From the NCBI RefSeq assembly GCF_017115165.1, contig NZ_JABXKF010000175.1:78777-142776 (forward strand): a DNA stretch of 64,000 nt, written 5' to 3'. Below are positions 26,684-34,346 of this stretch, piece by piece. The position numbers and the translations under genes were made by a program. This DNA comes from Nostoc sp. LPT. GTDB lineage: Bacteria > Cyanobacteriota > Cyanobacteriia > Cyanobacteriales > Nostocaceae. Position 1 is the first letter of the stretch; every line of letters begins with the position of its first letter. A model generated the notes under the pieces. That model ran no database searches, was not told the origin of the DNA, and saw only the letters and a program-made list of their open reading frames with translations.

Positions 26684-28281
26684 TAACGAAGCAACCATTG
26701 CGCGATCCTTTCTACTTCGTAGAAACTTCTGTTGGTAGCTACAATTCCTATAGCGGTGCAATTGATTTATCCGGTTCATTGAATGACAGTAAAACGGTGT
26801 TGTATCGCCTGAATGCTTCTGCTGAAACAAACGAAAGCTTTATTGATTTCTATGACCAACAGCAATATCTAATTGCACCTACTTTAAGCTGGCAAATTAG
26901 TGACAGAACAAAGCTGACTCTAGAAGCAAGCTATTCCCTTGCAGAGGGACCCTATGATTTTGGGATACCAGCACAGGGAAGCGTACTGCCTAACCCCAAT
27001 GGCAAAATTCCTCGTAATCGTTTTGTGAGTGAGCCTAATCTTAATGACACCTCTAATGGTGCATTTCGGATTGGCTATAATTTTGAACATCGCTTTAGTG
27101 ATAACTGGCAAGCGCGGAGCGTTTTTCAGACTTCTTTGTTTCGCCTAAAACGAAATACTGTGTTTTCTTTCGGATTACAAGATGATTTGCTTACCTTGGA
27201 AAGAGGCGTTGAGAATTTTGACTACGATGAAAATGCTTATAATCTAGACAATTATGTGGTCGCTAAATTGACAACAGGTAGTATCAAGCATGAGCTAGTC
27301 GCTGGATTTAACCTGAGCAAAACTGATACTAATTCCAAAGCTCTTTTTAATGACACGACTCCTCTCAATGTTTTCAATCCCGTGTATAGAACTGCTACAG
27401 AAGCTAGTCTTCCAGATTTTGATATCAAAAATACGGCGCAACAATTAGGTTTTTACCTTCAGGATCAAATTACCCTAGCAGAAAACTTCAAACTACTTTT
27501 GGGTGGACGCTTTGATATTGCCAATCAAGAGTTTCAGGATTTATTGAACCAGACAACCGACTTTAAGCAAACAGAAGCTTTTAGCCCTCGTGTTGGCATT
27601 GTTTACCAACCTATTCAACCGATCTCACTCTACGCCAGCTATAGCCGTTCATTCAATCAAGCGACATCTGCATTCGGTGCCGCCCTACCTGAACCGGAGC
27701 GAGGAACGCAGTATGAAATCGGGGTTAAAGCAGATTTGACTGACCGATTAGCTACAACCTTGGCATTTTATGATTTGACTCGCACCAATCTCTCAGCCGA
27801 AGATCCAAATAATCCACAACGAACTATTCAAATTGGGGAACAGCGCAGTCGTGGGATTGAGTTTGATATATCTGGCGAAATCTTGCCAGGGTGGAACATC
27901 ATTGCTGGTTATGCTTACACTGATGCAGAAATCACAAGAGACAATCCATCGACAGTGGGTAATCAACTGAATAATGTGCCGAGACATGCGCTCAATCTAT
28001 GGACAACTTACGAAATTCAATCCGGCAGTTTAAAAGGATTAGGCTTCGGTTTAGGAGCTTTTTACTATGGAGCTCGGCAAGCTGACTTAGCCAATACGGT
28101 TGAGTTACCTAGTTATGTACGCACAGATGCAGCTATTTATTATAAGCGGGACAATTACCGGGCTGCGATCAATATCAAGAATTTGTTCGACACTGATTAT
28201 TTTGTCTCTGCACAAAACGTGAATCGGATTATACCTGGCGATCCCCTGACAATACAGGGCACAATTTCTTGGCAGTTTTGA
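26590..28281 (+). pseudogene. TonB-dependent siderophore receptor lacking its N-terminus
   Basis: From about 26599 one frame reads NIERVEVLKGPASVLFGQGG and VNLVTKQP, the end of the plug domain, and continues as a 22-strand-type outer-membrane barrel to the terminal aromatic residue in IQGTISWQF. Barrel signatures include PVYRTATEASL and a C-terminal AINIKNLFDTDYF. Signal peptide, TonB box and most of the plug are missing; the sequence starts inside the reading frame of the AraC gene. The receptor cannot be exported as encoded. The remaining 560 codons have no stop, so the deletion looks recent. Confidence 0.85.
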
Positions 28282-28401
28282 GCAAACCCCCTGGGCATCC
28301 TACGCTTCTATCCGTCAGTCAAAGTAATTCTGGAAAATATGCTGAGGCTTGATAGTACTTAACTAAAGTAAAATTTTAGTTAAGTATTTATACGGTGTAT
28401 A

Positions 28402-28827
28402 ATGTTTAAGCCTCTGTCATTTGCCTTAATTGCAATTACCGTTCTCACAGCATCCATTAATAACCCCAGTCCCACCTTGGCTGGAACATGTGCGTCTAAA
28501 TGTGGTTCGCGTCTAATTCAGTTTACACCTGGGCAACACATTCGAGTTGAAGTTATAAATAGCACACCCAACTTGATTAAAATCCAAAAACCCTCTGGGA
28601 CTGACGCAATTTCCTTGAGTCTAGGACAGAAATTAAGTTTAGAACAAATAGAGGGTACAGAACCAAATACATCTCTAATATTTTGGAGCGAAACGGGTTT
28701 ATCACTACAAGCAATTGTCTCGAAACCTAACTTTGGTACATTGCGGCTGGAACTGCGTCCGACTTTGCGCTCTCTGGGCGATCGCTCGTTGTATATTATG
28801 GATGATGGTAAGATAAACGTGTTTTAG
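28402..28827 (+). CDS. Secreted hypothetical protein
   Basis: The 141-residue protein starts with a clear signal peptide (MFKPLSFALIAITVLTASI, cleavage near LAG-TC) and continues as a beta-rich domain with two cysteines close to the mature N-terminus (GTCASKCGSR). The body GQHIRVEVINSTPNLIKIQK and LRLELRPTLRSLGDRSLYI suggests a small beta-sandwich. I do not recognise a characterised family. It is located in the periplasm or outside the cell and lies 82 bp before recJ, though cotranscription is unproven. Confidence 0.65.
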   Translation: MFKPLSFALIAITVLTASINNPSPTLAGTCASKCGSRLIQFTPGQHIRVEVINSTPNLIKIQKPSGTDAISLSLGQKLSLEQIEGTEPNTSLIFWSETGLSLQAIVSKPNFGTLRLELRPTLRSLGDRSLYIMDDGKINVF

Positions 28828-28909
28828 ATAGCAAATTAATGTTATTAGTTATGAGTTAAGAAACAACTTTCAATTCAACACTCATAACTGAAAACTCCTA
28901 ACTTTTATT

Positions 28910-31042
28910 GTGCTAGACCGAGCTGTATCTGAAGTATCAAAGCCTCACAGGCGCTTACCTAATCAGCGCTGGCAAATTTATCAGCAAAAACCAGAATTTG
29001 CTCAAAATCTGGCGGTTTTGACAAATATTTCCCCGATTGTCAGCCAGTTGTTGATTAATCGGGGTATGGAAACACCAGAACAGATACAAGCATTTTTAAA
29101 TCCAGAGTCTTTAGTTTTGCCTTCGCCGTTGGAAGATTTCCCAGATTTGGCGATTAGTTTGGAGTTGTTGCAAAATGCGATCGCTTCTCAAACAAAAATT
29201 GCTATTTGTGGTGACTACGATGCTGATGGGATGACCAGCACTGCTTTACTTTTGCGTAGTCTCCGCACTTTAGGCGCACAAGTAGATTATGCTATCCCTA
29301 GCCGGATGCACGAAGGCTACGGTATTAATAAACGCATAGTTGAAGAATTTCATAGCGAAGGTGTGGGATTAATTCTGACTGTAGATAATGGCATCTCTGC
29401 ATTTGAACCAGTTGCTAGAGCTAGAGAACTTGGTCTTGTGGTTATTATCACCGACCACCACGATCTACCCCAAAAATTACCACCAGCTAACGCTATCCTC
29501 AACCCCAAACTAATAGCTGAATCCTCGCCTTATCGGGGTGTTGCTGGTGTTGGTGTTGCCTACATCTTGGCAGTTTCTCTAGCACAACAGCTAGGCCAGA
29601 CTAAGGGCTTGATCCAGCCGATGCTAGCCCTATTTACACTGGGAACGATCGCAGATTTAGCCCCCTTAACTGGCGTAAATCGCCGCTGGGTGAAACGCGG
29701 TTTACAGCATTTACCCAAATCCCATTTACCTGGAGTGCAGGCGTTGATTCAGGTAGGCGGCGTCCAGGCGAGGGGAGATGAGAAAGCAGGGGAAGCAGGG
29801 GAGCAGGGGAGCAGGGGAGCAGAGGAGAAAATTCCTAATCCAAAATCCAAAATTCAAAATCCAAAATCCCTAAAGCCTGAAGATATCGGGTTTCGCCTGG
29901 GGCCGCGAATTAATGCTATTGGTCGGATTGGTAATCCTCAGACTGTGATTGAATTGCTGACTACAGATGATATGGGAGTGGCGCTGGAAAAAGCAATGCA
30001 GTGCGAACAAATTAACGCCTCTCGCCAGCTAATGTGTGAGCAAATCGAACAAGAAGCGATCGCTTATGTAGAGACAGAATTTGTTGCTTCTTTACAAGAT
30101 GACCGTGTATTAGTTATTGTTCAACCTAATTGGCATCACGGTGTTATTGGCATCGTCGCCTCCCGCTTGGTAGAACGCTACGGTGTTCCCGTGTTTATCG
30201 GGACTTATGAAGATGAGGGACATATACGCGGTTCAGCACGCTCAATTCCAGAGTTTCATGTATTTGAAGCTTTGGAATATTGTCACGATTTACTAGGGAA
30301 ATTTGGTGGACACAAAGCAGCTGGGGGATTTTCTCTACCAGCAGAGAATTTACAGATGTTGCGATCGCGTTTGATTGAGTTTGCTAACCAGTGTCTTGAA
30401 CCCCAACATCTCAAGCCTCTGCTCAAAATTGATGCAGAAGTCAACCTCAATCATCTCAATCAGCAGCTTTATCAACAGCTTAATGCTCTACATCCCTGTG
30501 GTATGGACAATCCCGATCCAGTTTTCTGGACACCTAATGTCCAAGTGGTTGAGCAAAAAATTGTTGGCAAGGGTCACATCAAACTCACAATTGCTCAAAC
30601 TGTTGATAATCAGGAGTATAAAATTAAAGCGATCGCTTGGCGTTGGGGCGACTATTTCCATCTACCATCGCGAGTGGATATCGCTTATAAACTGCGAGAA
30701 AATTACTTTAACGGTAACACTAGCATTGAGCTAGAGTTAATCGGTGTCAGACTGCCAATTCAGATTCAACAATTTTTTGCTTCACCACCTATCCAGTCAA
30801 GCATCACATTTGAGTACAACCAGCGACAATATACTTGTGGTTTCTATAAAAATGGTATTAAAGCAGAATTAAGAATTAGAAATTCTGAAGGCAAAGTCTT
30901 AGCCATCCAGCCAGGACATATAATTGGTTTGGTGGGCACTAATCGTCAAAATGCTAAAGAAGTTGATATTTCTCAACCACAGTATGACAATATTATCCAA
31001 GCTGCCCTTCAGTCATTATCAGTATTGAGTGCTGAGTTATGA
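28910..31042 (+). CDS. recJ: Single-stranded-DNA-specific exonuclease RecJ
   Basis: The 710-residue protein has the DHH-family motifs CGDYDADGMTST, TVDNGISA, ITDHHDLP and, in the DHHA1 part, GSARSIPEFHVFEAL and KFGGHKAAGGFSL. RecJ degrades single strands 5' to 3' in recombination and mismatch repair, using Mn. The likely start is GTG 28910. Residues about 288-319 (GEAGEQGSRGAEEKI and an NPKSKIQNPKS stretch) are a dispersed-repeat insertion between the DHH domain and GFRLGPRINAIGRI; the frame is kept. The rest has normal family length. Confidence 0.93.
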   Translation: MLDRAVSEVSKPHRRLPNQRWQIYQQKPEFAQNLAVLTNISPIVSQLLINRGMETPEQIQAFLNPESLVLPSPLEDFPDLAISLELLQNAIASQTKIAICGDYDADGMTSTALLLRSLRTLGAQVDYAIPSRMHEGYGINKRIVEEFHSEGVGLILTVDNGISAFEPVARARELGLVVIITDHHDLPQKLPPANAILNPKLIAESSPYRGVAGVGVAYILAVSLAQQLGQTKGLIQPMLALFTLGTIADLAPLTGVNRRWVKRGLQHLPKSHLPGVQALIQVGGVQARGDEKAGEAGEQGSRGAEEKIPNPKSKIQNPKSLKPEDIGFRLGPRINAIGRIGNPQTVIELLTTDDMGVALEKAMQCEQINASRQLMCEQIEQEAIAYVETEFVASLQDDRVLVIVQPNWHHGVIGIVASRLVERYGVPVFIGTYEDEGHIRGSARSIPEFHVFEALEYCHDLLGKFGGHKAAGGFSLPAENLQMLRSRLIEFANQCLEPQHLKPLLKIDAEVNLNHLNQQLYQQLNALHPCGMDNPDPVFWTPNVQVVEQKIVGKGHIKLTIAQTVDNQEYKIKAIAWRWGDYFHLPSRVDIAYKLRENYFNGNTSIELELIGVRLPIQIQQFFASPPIQSSITFEYNQRQYTCGFYKNGIKAELRIRNSEGKVLAIQPGHIIGLVGTNRQNAKEVDISQPQYDNIIQAALQSLSVLSAEL
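29772..29870. repeat. Dispersed G/A-rich repeat inserted inside recJ
   Basis: Tandem ggggagca units are followed by aatccaaaat units. The same two word families fill intergenic spacers (31383-31545, 57460-57500) and occur inside the RND permease gene. About 33 codons are added. Confidence 0.8.
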
Positions 31043-31092
31043 GTTTTAAATTCCAAAATTTTCTTTTACTCAGCACTCAACACTCAATACTC

Positions 31093-31236
31093 TTATAGGT
31101 TGCCGTTGCGAAATGCTAGCACAAATATTACTGCTGGCCCAGCAATCACGATTAGCGCCACGGACAGCAATTGGAAAATAACTTCCCAATTGATACTGGT
31201 AAAAGCGTTAAACAATCCAGATAAAGCGTCAAACAT
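31093..31236 (-). CDS. psb30: Photosystem II protein Psb30 (Ycf12)
   Basis: The 47-residue frame ends LSVALIVIAGPAVIFVLAFR followed by NGNL, which matches the single transmembrane helix and the conserved GPAVIFVLA-RxGNL end of Psb30/Ycf12. This small subunit sits at the periphery of the photosystem II core and stabilises it. The N-terminal 20 residues (MFDALSGLFNAFTSINWEVI) are longer than in some relatives. A strong ribosome binding site (AGGAG and AAGGAA) precedes the ATG at 31236. It converges on recJ, 50 bp away. Confidence 0.88.
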   Translation of the reverse strand: MFDALSGLFNAFTSINWEVIFQLLSVALIVIAGPAVIFVLAFRNGNL

Positions 31237-31549
31237 TTTTCCTTTTCTCCTCTCAATTGTCTTAAAAAATTCAATAACTTAATTACAAAACCCGCAATAT
31301 TATCATATCTGGCTATGGACTGTTAGATTTAATTTACTTAACAAAATTATAAGAAAAGATATAAAAACGTAAAATAGGGGGATTGGGAATGGGGCATTGG
31401 GCATTGGGAAGAGACAAGGTAGATAAAAAAGAGGGGGGAGATAAGGGAGAGATTTATTCAATAATTCCCCCTGCTCCCCCTGCTCCCCCTGCTCCCTGCT
31501 CCCCTGCTCCCCCACTCCCTGCTCCCCACTCCCTAATCCCTAATTCAAA
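31237..31549. repeat. Intergenic stretch with low-complexity dispersed repeats
   Basis: It holds the words gggcattgg (31388-31410) and tandem ccccctgct units (31467-31510) of the dispersed purine/pyrimidine repeat family. Nothing else was seen except the psb30 ribosome binding site. Confidence 0.7.
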
Positions 31550-31900
31550 ATGTCAACTTGGCAATGTGTAAAGCAATGTGGAGCCTGCTGTAATCTCGAT
31601 CCAGCAGAGCGTCCAGACTTGGAAGAGTATCTCTCACCACCAGAACTAGAACTCTACCTCAGCATGGTAGGCGAAGGGGGATGGTGCGTTAATTTCGACC
31701 ATACCACGCGAGAATGTCGCATCTACCCCAATCGTCCGCGCTTCTGCCGTGTGGAATCAGAAGTATTTCAAGATATGTATGGGGTTGAACCAAAAGAAGT
31801 CAACGATTTTGCTATTGACTGCTGTCGCCAGCAAATAGAAGGAGTTTATGGCGATCGCAGTTTAGAAATACTACGCTTCAACAAAGCTGTTGGCCTTTGA
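31550..31900 (+). CDS. YkgJ family cysteine cluster protein
   Basis: The 116-residue protein carries eight cysteines, including CVKQCGACCNL near the N-terminus, WCVNFDHTTRECRIYPNRPR and FCRVES, and DCCRQQ. This is the CxxxCGxCC...C-x8-CxIYxxRPxxCR pattern of the YkgJ (UPF0153, zinc- or iron-chelating) family. Its biochemical role is not established. The start ATG 31550 directly follows a repeat tract. It is not obviously in an operon. Confidence 0.85.
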   Translation: MSTWQCVKQCGACCNLDPAERPDLEEYLSPPELELYLSMVGEGGWCVNFDHTTRECRIYPNRPRFCRVESEVFQDMYGVEPKEVNDFAIDCCRQQIEGVYGDRSLEILRFNKAVGL

Positions 31901-31966
31901 CACCCAACCTGCTTTTTTTGTGTAAGGTTGCAATTTATGACAAAAATCTGAGAAAATGATAGAAAT

Positions 31967-32428
31967 ATGAAAACACCCCAGCAACCAAAACTACTGCTTG
32001 TGAAACTTGATTCTGCACCTTTGGAGATTTCTGGCATATCTCACACTGAGATCGAGCTAGAACTACAAGACAGCAATGATTTTAACTTAACTCCTGCGAT
32101 CGCTCCCTTGGTTGAGCCTGTAATTGCCGATAGTTCTCAAAAGCAGCAATCAGCGCTAGTAGTTTTTGGTACGACTTTTGTAACCATTTTTTTAGCAGAA
32201 ATTGGAGATAAGACTCAGCTATCCACTCTGTTAATGAGCGCACAATCTCATTCGCCGTGGGTGGTATTTATCGGCTCGGCGGCGGCGCTAATAACCACCA
32301 GCTTATTAGGCGTACTTTTAGGTAGTTGGATAGCCAACCGACTCAGCCCGAAAACTGTAGAAAAATCAGCCGGCGTGATGTTGTTAGTGATTTCCCTAAT
32401 GCTGTTTTGGGATGTATTACAAGGTTAG
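31967..32428 (+). CDS. TMEM165/GDT1 family (UPF0016) half-size transporter, first subunit
   Basis: The 153-residue protein has a polar N-terminal tail of about 55 residues and three membrane helices with the family signature FLAEIGDKTQLSTLLM. GDT1-family proteins export manganese or calcium; eukaryotic members fuse two such halves. Here each half is a separate gene, so the transporter is probably a heterodimer with the next product. In cyanobacteria the family protects against manganese excess. The gap to the second gene (about 100 bp) is filled with gttagaa repeats. Confidence 0.85.
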   Translation: MKTPQQPKLLLVKLDSAPLEISGISHTEIELELQDSNDFNLTPAIAPLVEPVIADSSQKQQSALVVFGTTFVTIFLAEIGDKTQLSTLLMSAQSHSPWVVFIGSAAALITTSLLGVLLGSWIANRLSPKTVEKSAGVMLLVISLMLFWDVLQG

Positions 32429-32529
32429 TTAGAAGTTAGAAGTTAGAAGTTACTAGTTAAGAATTAGGAATTAGAAGTTAGTAGTTATTCTCCCTCATCT
32501 CCCCCACTCCCCACTCCCCCATAAATAAT

Positions 32530-32832
32530 ATGGATTGGCATCTATTAGGACTGAGCTTTATTACGGTTTTTTTATCAGAATTGGGTGACAAAAGTCAGCT
32601 AGCGGCGATCGCACTTTCAGGACGTTCTAATTCTCCACGTGCAGTATTTTTTGGTGCAGCAGGCGCATTGCTGTTGACAAGCCTGTTGGGATCGTTAGCA
32701 GGGGGCGCAGTAGCCGAATTATTACCTACACGCGTGTTAAAAGCGATCGCGGCTTTAGGATTTGCCATTCTTGCTGCACGCCTGCTGTTATTTAACAATG
32801 AACCATCAGCAGATTCTGAACAAACACCTTAG
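32530..32832 (+). CDS. TMEM165/GDT1 family (UPF0016) half-size transporter, second subunit
   Basis: The 100-residue protein consists almost wholly of three membrane helices and contains the second copy of the signature, FLSELGDKSQLAAIAL. The acidic residues of both ExGD(K/R) motifs form the cation site in this family. It follows its partner on the same strand and should assemble with it in inverted topology. The ion (manganese or calcium) is inferred from the family. Confidence 0.85.
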   Translation: MDWHLLGLSFITVFLSELGDKSQLAAIALSGRSNSPRAVFFGAAGALLLTSLLGSLAGGAVAELLPTRVLKAIAALGFAILAARLLLFNNEPSADSEQTP

Positions 32833-32837
32833 AGAAA

Positions 32838-32969
32838 AATTCAGAATTCAGAATCCAGGAATCAAAATTATTCTTCGTGGGCGATTGGAACGCGCCAAGG
32901 TTTTCAACCAGTCTCACTCAGCCGGACTTGAATTAATACTGAATTCTGACTCCTGAATTCTGAATTCTT
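32838..32969. repeat. Inverted-repeat element, MITE-like
   Basis: The left end AATTCAGAATTCAGAATCC is complemented at the right by TCCTGAATTCTGAATTC with about 95 bp between them. The spacer holds gcgattggaacgcgcc. The element sits between two converging genes and might serve as a bidirectional terminator. Confidence 0.45.
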
Positions 32970-32971
32970 CT

Positions 32972-33901
32972 TTACAAACCTTCCCAAGCAGTTCCTTTGT
33001 AGCCGTATTGAAAAATTTCTGGATGCAAAATTTCTGCCAAAATTTCTAGAGAATCTACCAGTCGCGGCCCTGGACGATTGAAGTAAGAATTGCCATCAGT
33101 AATGTAGACTCTACCAGCTTCGGTAGCGTGTAGTTTTTCCCACTCTGGACGTTGAGTTAATAACTTGGCTTCTTGGCGAGTGCGATTTAAATCAAAGCCA
33201 CAAGGCATAAAAACAATTACATCTGGATTCGTTGTTAATAGTGTTTCCCACGGCAAGATCGGAGAAGGCTGACCTGTAGCGCAAAATAGAGACTGTCCTC
33301 CGGCTAAGTTAACTAATTCAGGAATCCAATTAGCGGCAACCATCAAAGGATCAGTCCACTCGATACAGGCGACAGTAGGTAGTTCATCTAAAGAAAGCCC
33401 TTGGATTTTTTGCTGACAAATTTTGACGCGAGCTTCTAAATTTTCTAAGACTTTTACCGAGTCTACGCCAAAGGTGTTGCCTACTCGCTCAATGTCAGCC
33501 CAAACATCCTGGAGAATATTGGGTTGTAAAGAAATAATCTGAGGTTTACTGTGAATAAGTGTAGCAACTGCCTTTTCAACATCATGTAAGCTAACAGCAC
33601 AAACGTCGCACTGGTCTTGAGTGAGAATGTGGGTAGGCTGCAATTGCTCTAAAACATCTGTTTTGATTTCATAAATACTCAAAGCAGATTGCAATAAATT
33701 GTTCACTTCGTCGTGAATTTGGCTGCTGGGGGCATCACTGTTTAAACGTGCTTGGGTACAAATGGGGCGATTGAGGATTTCTGGAGGGTAATCGCATTCG
33801 TGCGATCGCCCCACAATAGCATTAACCAACCCTAGTGTCGCTAAAATCTCTGTTCCACCGGGAATCAGGGAAACAATTCTTACATCACTATCTGTCATCA
33901 C
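32972..33901 (-). CDS. Cobalamin-binding protein, BtuF-like
   Basis: The 309-residue protein has the type III periplasmic-binding fold typical of BtuF (SLIPGGTEILATLGLVNAIV, SHECDYPPEI, then the long helix and ACIEWTDPLMVAANWIPEL). This family binds cobalamin or iron-chelate ligands. There is no signal peptide, and the start MMTDSDVRIVSL is internal-type, so this may be one of the cytoplasmic forms frequently annotated cobalamin-binding. No BtuCD genes are adjacent. An AGGTGAAG-type ribosome binding site precedes the ATG. Confidence 0.8.
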   Translation of the reverse strand: MMTDSDVRIVSLIPGGTEILATLGLVNAIVGRSHECDYPPEILNRPICTQARLNSDAPSSQIHDEVNNLLQSALSIYEIKTDVLEQLQPTHILTQDQCDVCAVSLHDVEKAVATLIHSKPQIISLQPNILQDVWADIERVGNTFGVDSVKVLENLEARVKICQQKIQGLSLDELPTVACIEWTDPLMVAANWIPELVNLAGGQSLFCATGQPSPILPWETLLTTNPDVIVFMPCGFDLNRTRQEAKLLTQRPEWEKLHATEAGRVYITDGNSYFNRPGPRLVDSLEILAEILHPEIFQYGYKGTAWEGL

Positions 33902-34346
33902 TTCACCTCCGCAAAAGCTGCCGTTACCTTAAGTTTGGCAGAATTTGAGTCATTAGGTATCTTTCTCTAGGAGAATCAAGGGTATTTTGCTAGTCAGTAC
34001 TAAGCAAGAAATTCAACTGGAGATTGGATATTGGGGAGAGTCTTTACCACTCCCCAATCCTAAGTTAAAAATACTATACTACTTATACTATTTAATAGTA
34101 GGATTCCTTAATAGTAAAATTACTTGAAATGGTAATTATCCCCTGGCAAAAATCACTGGTATGAAGTAATAGAAGTAATCAGCAAAATCTAGCTTAGAAC
34201 TCATTAGCCAGAATCATAAAATTTAATTAGAAAAATTATACTTTCCGGTTATGAAAAACCATACCAAGTAATTGTAGTTATACAAAGACAGTTCTACTTT
34301 CTTCGTAGAACTACAAGTCCAAATTATTTCTTCTTGAGGGCAAGTA
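33902..34346. other. Gene-free spacer between diverging genes
   Basis: The stretch is AT-rich, with a small inverted repeat ctatttaatag near 34088. I see no gene and no strong regulatory motif. It may contain the lost 5' part of the following kinase gene, but no similarity remains. Confidence 0.4.
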
